Origin: an uncultured Eubacterium sp.
Lineage (GTDB): Bacteria > Bacillota > Clostridia > Lachnospirales > Lachnospiraceae
Length of the DNA: 64,000 nucleotides
Direction: 5' to 3'
Assembly (NCBI GenBank): GCA_945946665.1
Contig: CAMEWO010000001.1
Location: forward strand, 310,001 to 374,000
In this document: positions 18,442-25,866 of the stretch, piece by piece
Layout: each line of letters starts with the position of its first letter
Numbering within the stretch: the stretch's first letter is position 1
Made by a program: the position numbers and the translations under genes
Notes under the pieces: generated by a model
Database searches by the model: none
Told to the model about the DNA's origin: nothing
What the model saw: the letters and a program-made list of their open reading frames with translations, nothing else

Positions 18442-18502
18442 AGCTTTTTCTTCCTTCTCTTTTGATAATGGAATCATATCATATAAATTTTCATTTTTTC
18501 AG

Positions 18503-18542
18503 AACATGTCATAAACAGCAGTTTTAATGTCATGAACGACAA
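18503..18542 (-). promoter_or_regulatory. LytTR/AgrA operator copy before agrD
   Basis: On the minus strand this 40-bp site has two direct half-sites, GTCGTTCATGACAT and GCTGTTTATGACAT, 21 bp apart, matching the layout of AgrA-type operators. It is identical to the copies at 19182 and 23193. About 20 bp downstream is TATATGATA, a -10-like box, with no good -35 box, as expected for an activated promoter. Confidence 0.8.
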
Positions 18543-18550
18543 ATAAAATA

Positions 18551-19126
18551 TTAATTCTTTATTTTTCTTCTTAGTACATTACTTATATAACCACTGGTAA
18601 GAGATATAGTTTCCACAACAAGTGATGCTAATATTATTTTACATGCCTGTAATTTTCCAATGTTGTATAACAACATAAAAATTAACAAATAAATCACAGC
18701 AAGTATTCTCGATATTATTGCGTTGCGTTTTTTCTCTGATGGATATAAACGCTTTATCTCAGTATCCTGAGGTGCCAGTATACATATAGTCCCACAGCAT
18801 AATAATCCAAGACATATGTCCATATATCCACCACCAACATCATATTTAAATGCAAGTCCAACAACAATTATAATTGCCAGAGAGCATATTCCACATTTCC
18901 ACAAAGAATTCATGTGTGCCCCACCTGCATATACACGAAGCGGAATGAACAAAGAAAGAAATAAAACCATGTAAATCATGCATCCTTCAATCAATCCCAC
19001 TGCAAGTGCAGCTATAACTCCAACTGCAAGCAATAAGAAGCAATACAATCCATATTCAATAATTTCCACTTCATCATCACTCATTCCATCTTCTTTTAGC
19101 ATCTTATAAAGCCATTTTCTCAACAT
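18551..19126 (-). CDS. agrB: AgrB-type accessory gene regulator peptidase
   Basis: A 191-residue polytopic membrane protein of the AgrB family, the endopeptidase that removes the AgrD tail and closes the ring. The catalytic pair is His71 and Cys78 in GGAHMNSLWKC, with the same seven-residue spacing as His77/Cys84 of the Staphylococcus aureus enzyme. The RVYAGGAH motif and the later IKRLYPSEKKR loop are family hallmarks. Start 19126 has GGGGTGAT directly upstream. agrD follows after a 109-bp gap holding its own operator. Confidence 0.95.
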   Translation of the reverse strand: MLRKWLYKMLKEDGMSDDEVEIIEYGLYCFLLLAVGVIAALAVGLIEGCMIYMVLFLSLFIPLRVYAGGAHMNSLWKCGICSLAIIIVVGLAFKYDVGGGYMDICLGLLCCGTICILAPQDTEIKRLYPSEKKRNAIISRILAVIYLLIFMLLYNIGKLQACKIILASLVVETISLTSGYISNVLRRKIKN

Positions 19127-19181
19127 TATCACCCCACATTCTGGCAAGAGAATATTATCATATAATTTATCATTTTTTCAG

Positions 19182-19221
19182 AACATGTCATAAACAGCAG
19201 TTTTAATGTCATGAACGACAA
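19182..19221 (-). promoter_or_regulatory. LytTR/AgrA operator copy before agrB
   Basis: The second identical 40-bp copy of the 21-bp-period direct repeat, 56 bp upstream of the agrB start. A TATATGATAAT -10-like box follows about 20 bp downstream, as at the agrD copy. This supports autoinduction of agrB by the LytTR regulator. Confidence 0.82.
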
Positions 19222-19310
19222 TATTGGGACTATACATCTTATTAACTTAGGAAAAACATGGCTGGCACATCCGGTTGTATATTTGACATATTCGGTAATA
19301 GAAATGAAAA

Positions 19311-19365
19311 GAGGATGAAAATATATGCTTGCCATATACATGGCGTGGCATATACTTCCATCCTC
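19311..19365 (-). terminator. Hairpin insulating the agrB promoter (copy 1)
   Basis: A long stem (GAGGATG and ATATATGC arms, inner GCCAT/ATGGC) followed by TTTTCATTTC on the minus strand. It lies between the stop at 19403 and the operator at 19221, so it probably terminates upstream transcription. A near-identical copy is at 23331-23385. Confidence 0.65.
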
Positions 19366-19402
19366 TGTTTCTTCATAATTTCCTATGGTCTTTTTTATCA
19401 CA

Positions 19403-19945
19403 CTACTTCATTTTTTGCATTCTGATATGAAAAACAACAGCAGCAATAACTGCCACATTAATAAAAACAAGTATAAGTAAATACACTCCAATATTTAAAA
19501 ATCCCCATATATCACAATTTCTGTCAAAAAAAGTTCTCCAGTCTCCATTCATGCAAATAACAGCATATGACGATATATCATTAAACTTGCTATTCAATAA
19601 GTCCTTTTTGTCTCCTATCTCATCACCTGCCTGGGTCTGCCAGCCATAAGTCATATAAAACTTCAACGTATCATAATCATTGGAGTATTCTCTCCCATAT
19701 GTTTTTTCCATATAGAATATGTTTTCTGCATAATCCATTCTAAATTTTTCATCAGCTCTTTTTGAATTCTTAAATATGGCATATCCAAAAATATTTCTAC
19801 CCATGGCATATTCTGGCTGTTCTGAAAAAACATCTTCCTTTTTATCCAATATTGATATTCGTGGAAGATTAATAATAATAGGTATCTCTGCGAGTATTGC
19901 TAATATAGTAACTATAATGCAAACAGTCAATTTATATTTTTTCAT
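19403..19945 (-). CDS. Small envelope protein with two TM segments
   Basis: A 180-residue protein with a transmembrane helix at about 7-27 and another at about 150-172, and a roughly 120-residue extracytoplasmic domain between them that contains YAMGRNIFGYAIF, FYMTYGWQTQAGDE and a DWRTFF motif. I recognise no family. AAGGAG lies 9 bases upstream of ATG 19945; part of that ribosome binding region is joined to a fragment of agrB (19962-20017), a sign that the gene was brought here by recombination. Its size and place suggest an immunity or accessory role, but this is a guess. Confidence 0.65.
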   Translation of the reverse strand: MKKYKLTVCIIVTILAILAEIPIIINLPRISILDKKEDVFSEQPEYAMGRNIFGYAIFKNSKRADEKFRMDYAENIFYMEKTYGREYSNDYDTLKFYMTYGWQTQAGDEIGDKKDLLNSKFNDISSYAVICMNGDWRTFFDRNCDIWGFLNIGVYLLILVFINVAVIAAVVFHIRMQKMK

Positions 19946-19961
19946 TTTTTTATAACTCCTT

Positions 19962-20017
19962 AAAGAAATAAAACCATGTAAATCGTGCATCCTTCAATCA
20001 ATCCCACTGCAAGTGCA
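19962..20017 (-). pseudogene. 56-bp agrB fragment
   Basis: This stretch matches agrB bases 18955-19010 at 55 of 56 positions and would encode ALAVGLIEGCTIYMVLFL, that is AgrB residues 40-57 with one change, followed directly by a stop. It is too short to work and is best read as debris of a second agrB copy. It sits just upstream of the 180-residue envelope-protein gene. Confidence 0.85.
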
Positions 20018-20026
20018 TACAGATTG

Positions 20027-20845
20027 TCAATGGGATATATCAAACGTACACATATACCTTTTTTCATTAAATGGTCGTGAAAATGAAGAAACTTCGCCAA
20101 TATATCGCATAAAAACAGAGTCACTCCTATCTATATCCATAGACCAGGAATAATATATGTCATCGCTGATAATACATCCTGACCATCTTTTTATATTCTT
20201 TTCCCATATGTATCTTCCATCAATATATAACGTTACATTATCAGCATTTTCGTACATCCCATCAATTTTTTCAGATATATTTTTTACCATATTTACTACT
20301 GAATTGACCGTTTTGTCGTCAGCATAATACTCATAATCTTTATACTCAGGAATATTTAGTTCAAATGTGTCAATTAACGTTGTGTCTCCTGTCCCAAATA
20401 TATCTTCCTCTTCTTCGTCCAAAACTTCACATTTTTTTACAATAATAGTTTTAGGCCTATCGTTGATTGTAAATACCAATTTAACATAATCAGGAACTTT
20501 GTCATAGATTGATATTGGAATATACACATCAACTTCTATGTTTCCCTCAAAAACCTCAAGATTATTCAATTCCCACCTTGCACAGGTATCCACAATGATT
20601 TGTGATAGTTTTTCCCTTGTATACACATCTTTGACATAACTGTAATCTATCTTAGATTCTGTCACTTCTAATTCAGGCTCCTTAGTATCTGCTTCTTGCT
20701 CAATCGTCTCGTTTTCATCTAACCTGGTGTTGCATTTTCTTAGATTAACGACAGATATACCAAGTGTAATCAACAATAATAAGGCTATTATCCAGCCACT
20801 TTTCTTTGGATTAATAAAACAATGGTGCTGCAATCCTCTTTTCAT
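20027..20845 (-). CDS. Membrane-anchored extracytoplasmic protein
   Basis: A 272-residue protein with a short basic cytoplasmic tail, one transmembrane helix at about 17-33, a Glu/Asp-rich linker (residues 40-65) and an acidic outer domain with many tyrosines (YKDYEYYADD, DDIYYSWSMDID). No known motif is visible. The start ATG has only a weak site (GGGTAAC). It is in the same-strand row with the broken gene upstream (22 bp) and the agrB remnant downstream, in the block probably driven from the operator at 23.2 kb before the insertion element arrived. Confidence 0.6.
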   Translation of the reverse strand: MKRGLQHHCFINPKKSGWIIALLLLITLGISVVNLRKCNTRLDENETIEQEADTKEPELEVTESKIDYSYVKDVYTREKLSQIIVDTCARWELNNLEVFEGNIEVDVYIPISIYDKVPDYVKLVFTINDRPKTIIVKKCEVLDEEEEDIFGTGDTTLIDTFELNIPEYKDYEYYADDKTVNSVVNMVKNISEKIDGMYENADNVTLYIDGRYIWEKNIKRWSGCIISDDIYYSWSMDIDRSDSVFMRYIGEVSSFSRPFNEKRYMCTFDISH

Positions 20846-20867
20846 ATAAAGTTACCCATACATATCT

Positions 20868-21139
20868 CTATTTTTCTTTTATTTCCTCAAATGAGTAAAA
20901 CATAGCTCCTTTATAATTCAACATTCCTGTCATTCCATCTTCAATAGAATCAAAGGTCTTCTTATCCACATCGAGTTCTTTTGTTTTTTCAGCTATGTCA
21001 AAGTATAATCTATATGCTGTACCAACATTGCCGGTACGAAATCCGCTGGCCGGGCTTGGAACTCCTGCTGTGGAATGGTTTGTCACTCTGACTTCCTTGT
21101 ATGCTTCTTCAACTTTTGAAACCTAAACTGCTTTGACAT
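20868..21139 (-). pseudogene. Frameshifted small gene
   Basis: An ATG at 21139 with a good GGAG site 8 bases upstream opens a frame (MSKQFRFQKLKKH...) that stops after 18 codons. The next frame continues without stops as KVEEAYKEVRVTNHST... to 20868 (about 83 codons) but has only a GTG at 21086 with no ribosome site. A one-base shift near 21115 would join both into about 89 residues. I cannot tell a true mutation from a sequencing error. The family is unknown. Confidence 0.5.
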
Positions 21140-21220
21140 ATTTTTTTCTCCAATTAATTAATAGAATAGCATAAAATACTATTGCCATACGACTGAGATA
21201 ACCTAATTTCCCCCTCGTAT

Positions 21221-21611
21221 AATAAGTTTATAGACCTCATTCCAAGGGGCTATAGACTTATTTTTTATGATGCAGGTATTGGATGAATTGTTGGACATCC
21301 TTTTATACCCACATAGTTAATAAGTTGCTTTATAGTCATGGTCCCAGATGTTACAATAAGTTCCATAAGAACTGTAGCTATGGTCACTGCTTCCTTCCCC
21401 CAGCAAAGCTTATGCTATTGCCAAGAAAGCCTGCAGCCCTAATGCTACGCTAAGACTTATTACACAAATGCTGCATCCTGGTATCTAGCCACCAGCAGGG
21501 TATTTCTTACCAGATAATGCTAATAACGCGAGGTTTAGGGTGGCGTAGTGATCTGGGATAAGCCATGATTACATTTTCTTTTATTCTTGCTATGAAAGGT
21601 GGTGACTATCT
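21221..21611 (+). ncRNA. Candidate IS110 bridge RNA region
   Basis: The 390-bp leader of the transposase gene has no reading frame but has repeated AATAAG/CTTATT-type pairings, GC-rich blocks and a strong hairpin at its outer end. In the IS110 group a bridge (seek) RNA that guides target and donor recognition is encoded in this 5' end. Exact ends and loops cannot be fixed without folding and comparison. Confidence 0.5.
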
Positions 21612-22892
21612 GTGAAAGAACATATCGATTACCTCTCAACGCTTTTTGTTGGGATTGACATTGCATCCCGTATTCATGTCATATCTGCACTTGATTTCAA
21701 CCAGGATTTCTTTATCAAAATGAAACCTTTTGAAAACACTAAAGAAGGTGCAGGTATTGTTGAAAAAATGATTGCTGATGTCCTTGCTGATAATCATCAG
21801 TTCAAGTACGTTGTCATTGGCATGGAATCTACCGGCTTCTATGGAGTACATTTGGCTAACTATTTATCAACCAGTGAACTACTTGCTCCATTCTCTGTCC
21901 GTGTTTACTGTCTTAATCCTAAAGAAGTTAAGAACTATAAGAAGTCCTTTAACGATATAGGGAAAAACGATGGTATTGATTCCTTTGTGATAGCTGATTT
22001 TGCCCGTGTTGGGCGTATTGCTATCAAACCATGGCGTGGTTCTCAATACCTTGCCTTACAACGTCTTACAAGACATCGCATGCACATCACTGAATGCATT
22101 ACCAGAGAGAAAACTTACATGTTAAATAACATCTATCTCAAGTTCAGTGAGTATGCTTTACTTAGAAATGGGGAACACCCATTTTCAAACAAATATGGTG
22201 CCACAGCAGAAGCTATCCTTACTGAATACACGACTAATGAGGACATCGTAAACTCATCTATTGAGGAATTGGTTGAATTCATCAATTCTAAAAGTAAGGG
22301 GCGTATTGCTGATCCAGAAGAAACAGCAAAAATAGTACAGGCTGCAGCTCGTAATTCATACAGACTTGATAAATGTCTTTATGAACCACTTACGATTTCA
22401 ATAGCTTCCTCTTTTAACTGCATTAGTTCCTTTGAAAAGGAATTAAAAGCTATTGATAAAGCAATCCTTCAAACAGTTCAGGGATTAAACCCTGAGGAAT
22501 ACACTGTGCTTAATTCCATTCCTGGAATAGGTAAGGTTTATTCGGCTGGCATTCTCGCAGAGCTCGGTTCAATCAAAGCATTTCAAAATGCCAATCAGCT
22601 CGCCAAATACTGCGGTATCGTTTGGAATGATAACGACTCAGGCGACTTTGAATCCGAAGACTCTCGAATGAGCAAAGCCGGAAACCGTTACTTGCGCTAT
22701 TACATAATAGAGGCTACCGGCAGTGTGATAAATCACTGTCCCGAATATAAAGCCTTCTATCAAAAGAAATATGCTGAAACGAGAAATCATCAGCATAAAC
22801 GAGCACTCGCGTTGACTTCCCGTAAATTTATACGTCTGCTCTTTGGTCTGCTGGACAAAGGCCAACTCTACTCTCCGGAAAAGAGTAGGTAA
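21612..22892 (+). CDS. IS110-family DEDD transposase
   Basis: A 426-residue recombinase. The N-terminal RuvC-like DEDD domain has Asp15 (FVGIDIAS), Glu in VIGMESTGFYG and paired Asp in DGIDSFVIADFAR; the C-terminal domain has the helix-hairpin-like LNSIPGIGKVYSAGILAELG and the catalytic serine segment SRMSKAGNRYLRYYI. It appears full-length and intact. The GTG start at 21612 has GGTGGTG 6 bases upstream. It is the only complete transposase in the window. Confidence 0.95.
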   Translation: MKEHIDYLSTLFVGIDIASRIHVISALDFNQDFFIKMKPFENTKEGAGIVEKMIADVLADNHQFKYVVIGMESTGFYGVHLANYLSTSELLAPFSVRVYCLNPKEVKNYKKSFNDIGKNDGIDSFVIADFARVGRIAIKPWRGSQYLALQRLTRHRMHITECITREKTYMLNNIYLKFSEYALLRNGEHPFSNKYGATAEAILTEYTTNEDIVNSSIEELVEFINSKSKGRIADPEETAKIVQAAARNSYRLDKCLYEPLTISIASSFNCISSFEKELKAIDKAILQTVQGLNPEEYTVLNSIPGIGKVYSAGILAELGSIKAFQNANQLAKYCGIVWNDNDSGDFESEDSRMSKAGNRYLRYYIIEATGSVINHCPEYKAFYQKKYAETRNHQHKRALALTSRKFIRLLFGLLDKGQLYSPEKSR

Positions 22893-22992
22893 TCCATATC
22901 AAATTCCTAACTTACGTCTTTTTTTGAGAAATAAGCCGTATGTCTATTAAAGTTACCCTTTTATCTGTAAATCATTTCAAAATACTTCTTGA

Positions 22993-23067
22993 CTATTTAC
23001 CAAATTGCTTTTTAACCGGATTATGGGTTTTTGTAAAATTTCCAATAGTTTTATTGTAATTAACCAT
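22993..23067 (-). CDS. 24-residue peptide frame behind an agr-type operator
   Basis: A short frame (MVNYNKTIGNFTKTHNPVKK plus four residues) has an excellent GGGAGG site 4-5 bases before its ATG and lies about 125 bp downstream of the third LytTR operator. It is basic and has no cysteine, so it is not an AgrD. It may be a real small peptide or the start of a gene cut by the IS110 insertion, whose right end is close by. Confidence 0.4.
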   Translation of the reverse strand: MVNYNKTIGNFTKTHNPVKKQFGK

Positions 23068-23192
23068 ACATCCTCCCTCTTATGTAACATAACACTTTTT
23101 AAAAAGCAATATGTTCAGCACGAATCGACCATTTCTTTGCATGAAATGACCATTTCAAACAAATATTATCATATAAATCCCCATTTTTCCCA

Positions 23193-23232
23193 AACATGTC
23201 ATAAACAGCAGTTTTAATGTCATGAACGACAA
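23193..23232 (-). promoter_or_regulatory. LytTR/AgrA operator, third copy
   Basis: The same 40-bp direct-repeat operator, identical over all 40 bp to the copies before agrB and agrD, again with TATATGATAAT about 20 bp downstream. It points toward the 24-codon frame and the IS110 element, so it should have driven the operon that now lies beyond the insertion. Confidence 0.8.
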
Positions 23233-23330
23233 TACCTGAGTTTATCTGAATTATAGCACTTAATTATTTCAAAAAAATATAGCTGTCACATTCGGTCAGT
23301 TATTTGACATATTCGGTAATAGAAATAAAA

Positions 23331-23385
23331 GGGGATGAAAATATATGTTTGCCATATACATGGCGTGGCATATACTTCCATCCTC
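23331..23385 (-). terminator. Hairpin insulating the third operator (copy 2)
   Basis: Near-identical to the hairpin at 19311-19365 (about three differences), followed by the same ATTCGGTAAT-containing spacer and the operator. Together they show that a hairpin-spacer-operator cassette of about 220 bp was duplicated. Confidence 0.65.
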
Positions 23386-23386
23386 T

Positions 23387-23516
23387 ATTAACTAACAACA
23401 AATTATTTGAATCTGATAAGATACCACTGGCAATACACTCATCAACAGCCTCTGTTACTGCGGTTTGTATATCCTTATTCTCTGAATATTTCTTCTCATT
23501 GACCTTATTAACGAAT
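23387..23516 (-). pseudogene. Fragment of an Rpn-family (PD-(D/E)XK) nuclease/transposase
   Basis: Reading the minus strand gives FVNKVNEKKYSENKDIQTAV and then TEAVDECIASGIL, which resembles the 'INRV...EAVDRAVDECI...IL' region of Rpn-type recombination nucleases. A stop lies just upstream in frame and the fragment runs into the duplicated hairpin downstream. Only about 43 codons remain. Confidence 0.55.
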
Positions 23517-23553
23517 GTCTATAGTCCCGGCTCTGATTCTGTACCATCTTACA

Positions 23554-24075
23554 TCATGTTCCCAGATAATATCTCTTCTGGTTTTCGTACTCCTGATTAA
23601 TTGCCTGAATAAGCTCCGTGTCACCATGAGTATTATCCGGGTGAAATATCTTCATTATGTCCTTGTAGCGTTTCTTAAGGGATGTGCTGTCATCCACACC
23701 CTTGAAAAATATTTTCACATTAGAAGAATACTCCATGCCTCTTCTGGCTTCGCGGTACACATTATCACGGAATACATCCTTCTCTCTCTGAAAACGCTCC
23801 TTATCTATAGCCAGCTGCCTTATTTCCCGTTCCATAATCTGCCACTGCTGGTCAAAAAGATTCTTCTGGTTTTCAAGCTGCTTACTTAAAAGCATATTCT
23901 TTCGCTGTTTCTTCTCAAGAATCCCTTTCTGAATCTCAATAAGTTTTCTTTCATCTTCCAGATTCTTTGTTAATTCCTTAATTCTGATATTCTCAGCAAA
24001 CAGCCATTTTCTCTTTTCATCAAGTTCCTGTTCTGTCATGCTGTTAACCCGTTCTTCTGTCAGATTATTTACCAT
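23554..24075 (-). CDS. Coiled-coil protein with C-terminal J domain
   Basis: A 173-residue protein. Residues 15-110 form a long charged coiled coil (many E, K, Q, R heptads), and residues 125-170 resemble the core of a J domain, with the HPD motif at 145-147 (KIFHPDNTHGD) preceded by LKKRYKDIMK. J domains stimulate Hsp70 (DnaK) ATPase, so this is probably a dedicated co-chaperone. The start has GGGGTAAG upstream. It lies apart from dnaK/dnaJ; the client is unknown. Confidence 0.8.
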   Translation of the reverse strand: MVNNLTEERVNSMTEQELDEKRKWLFAENIRIKELTKNLEDERKLIEIQKGILEKKQRKNMLLSKQLENQKNLFDQQWQIMEREIRQLAIDKERFQREKDVFRDNVYREARRGMEYSSNVKIFFKGVDDSTSLKKRYKDIMKIFHPDNTHGDTELIQAINQEYENQKRYYLGT

Positions 24076-24159
24076 GGCTTACCCCTGTCTTGCAACATTA
24101 ATCCTAAATTACACAACTAATCTAAGATGCATTGTTATTACTAAACTTTACTACTGTAA

Positions 24160-24495
24160 CTATACTGCGCTATGGAACCAGAACACCTTCACAGGCTGGC
24201 ATCCTTCCTTAGTTTTAAGAGTGTGTCTTACCCCTGGCAGGGCTATGAAGGAATCCCCTGCTTTAATTGGAAATTCTAAATCATCCAGCTTGGCATAACC
24301 TTCTCCCTCAAGTACATAAAAACCTTCCTGATCCTCATGGCATCCCGGATTAGGATTAAATTCATAATCACTGTATGTAGATATTCCTGACCTGCATCCG
24401 TTAACACATCCATTAGCCTCTGAAAGAAATGTATATCCTTTCCTGCCCTCTCCCTGATTAGCTATAACCTCTTCCATCGTAATATATGGCTTCAT
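24160..24495 (-). CDS. Cupin-domain protein
   Basis: A 111-residue single-domain cupin. Motif 1 is PGCHEDQEGFYVLEGEG, motif 2 PGVRHTLKT, giving His and Glu metal ligands. Such proteins are sugar isomerases, dioxygenases or small-molecule binders; which one cannot be told. GAGGAC precedes the ATG. It lies downstream of the GH105 gene on the same strand, but a terminator separates them. Confidence 0.8.
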   Translation of the reverse strand: MKPYITMEEVIANQGEGRKGYTFLSEANGCVNGCRSGISTYSDYEFNPNPGCHEDQEGFYVLEGEGYAKLDDLEFPIKAGDSFIALPGVRHTLKTKEGCQPVKVFWFHSAV

Positions 24496-24534
24496 ACTTA
24501 AGTCCTCTTTTCTATAATTTTGTTATTATACTAC

Positions 24535-24568
24535 ATTAAAAGGCGCGCATAGACAAGCTACACGCGCC
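24535..24568 (-). terminator. Intrinsic terminator of the GH105 gene
   Basis: A GGCGCG...CGCGCC stem with inner TAG/CTA pairs is followed by TTTT on the minus strand, 19 bp after the GH105 stop. Confidence 0.8.
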
Positions 24569-24586
24569 AAATAATCTTATGAGTAA

Positions 24587-25735
24587 TTACTGCTTGTTCT
24601 TATATGAAAGCATCTCAGTATAAGCAAGAAGGAATGGACCAACACCCTTGGCATCATCTTCAACAACAGGTTCTGACATGTAATAGTCATATGTACCTGG
24701 TCTTCTTCCCTTGCCACCAAGTCCAGCAACAAGACAAATACCACCAAGTGACATCTCACCTTCCTTAGTAGAGAGGTACTTATCACATATACCATCTATA
24801 GCCTTCTCAGCATATGCTCTATAGCTCTCTGGAAGGAATCCCATACGTACACCCATTAAAATAGCATATGCCATGATTGAGCTTCCGCTTGTCTCAAGAT
24901 AATTCTTATCCATACCACCATAATTAACTACCTGGTACCACATACCACTCTCATCCTGATACTTAAGCATAGAATCTATAAGATCAACGAATGCATCCTG
25001 AAGCATCTTACACTCTGCGTCAAACTTATGGTCACTGTTATCTGTCTTGTCCAATGTATCAAGAAGTGCCATAGCATACCAGCCGATAGCCCTTAACCAT
25101 GAGTGCTGTGAAAGACCTGTAACCTTATCACACCAGAAAGCTTCCTTGCTTGTATCTATTGCATGGAAATATAATCCGTTAAGAGGATTTCTCATATTCT
25201 CAATTACATACTTGAACTGACCAAATATATCGGCATAGTTCTTTCTGTTGTTATATCTTGTCTCATACTCCATATAGAATGGCTGACCCATATACATTCC
25301 ATCAAGCCATACCTGGTTTGGATATATATCCTTATGCCAGAAACTCTTAGCTTCATTACTACATCTTGGCATAATCTCAATCTGCGAATATACAAGATCT
25401 ATTGCTTTTCTGTACTTTTCCTTTCCTGTAAGGTCATACAGTTCAAATAATGTCTTTCCGGCATTAACATTATCAATATTCTTCTCACCGATGCTATATC
25501 CTTCAATTGTACCATCTTCATGAACTCTATAATCAATGAAATCATCAGCAAACTTTAAGTACTTCTCATCCTTTGATACAGAATACATCTGAAGCACTGC
25601 TTTAATCATAACTCCATCGATGTAGTTCCAGTTAGACTTAAGCCCCTGTCTGATTTTCTCAATATTCCACATTGGTGCTGCAGGAGTGGACTTCTCCAAC
25701 AGTTCATCAATATACTTTACAATAATATCCATCAT
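24587..25735 (-). CDS. GH105 unsaturated rhamnogalacturonyl hydrolase
   Basis: A 382-residue cytoplasmic enzyme of glycoside hydrolase family 105 (YteR/YesR type), which removes the unsaturated galacturonyl residue from rhamnogalacturonan lyase products. The catalytic Asp145 lies in QVWLDGMYMG, matching Asp143 of YteR, and the (alpha/alpha)6 landmarks SWLRAIGWYAMALLD, ETSGSSIMAYA and GTYDYYMSE are present. There is no signal peptide. ATG 25735 has GAGGAG 6 bases upstream. A near-consensus promoter lies upstream and a terminator downstream, so it is monocistronic. It points to pectin use. Confidence 0.92.
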   Translation of the reverse strand: MMDIIVKYIDELLEKSTPAAPMWNIEKIRQGLKSNWNYIDGVMIKAVLQMYSVSKDEKYLKFADDFIDYRVHEDGTIEGYSIGEKNIDNVNAGKTLFELYDLTGKEKYRKAIDLVYSQIEIMPRCSNEAKSFWHKDIYPNQVWLDGMYMGQPFYMEYETRYNNRKNYADIFGQFKYVIENMRNPLNGLYFHAIDTSKEAFWCDKVTGLSQHSWLRAIGWYAMALLDTLDKTDNSDHKFDAECKMLQDAFVDLIDSMLKYQDESGMWYQVVNYGGMDKNYLETSGSSIMAYAILMGVRMGFLPESYRAYAEKAIDGICDKYLSTKEGEMSLGGICLVAGLGGKGRRPGTYDYYMSEPVVEDDAKGVGPFLLAYTEMLSYKNKQ

Positions 25736-25765
25736 GTTTCTCCTCAAACTTGTTATGCTTGTGTA

Positions 25766-25794
25766 ATTGTATCAAAGATAATACATTAATTCAA
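25766..25794 (-). promoter_or_regulatory. Sigma-A-type promoter of the GH105 gene
   Basis: TTGAAT and TACAAT boxes with a 17-bp spacer stand 31 bp upstream of the GH105 start on the minus strand. Confidence 0.65.
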
Positions 25795-25866
25795 CCTCTT
25801 TTTGGCAATATTTTACTGAAAAAGTACTATGTTTTCGTCAAAAAGAACTTAATAAATTTAACATTA

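Larger units (their letters stand above)
21221..22960 (+). mobile_element. IS110-family insertion sequence (ends approximate)
   Basis: One transposase gene (21612-22892) is preceded by about 390 bp of structured noncoding DNA and followed by about 70-100 bp. IS110 elements lack terminal inverted repeats, so ends cannot be read by eye; the left limit is set at a 13-bp stem hairpin (21221-21273), the right limit somewhere before the 24-codon frame that ends at 22993. It lies opposite in strand to the surrounding agr-linked genes and seems to split their operon. Confidence 0.75.

Noticed and set aside
19129-19401. Minus-strand 90-residue frame before agrB
   Set aside because: It covers the hairpin, operator and agrB promoter; no ribosome site and no family pattern.
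23004-23217. Plus-strand 70-residue frame
   Set aside because: It lies antisense to the 24-codon frame and the operator; no ribosome site.
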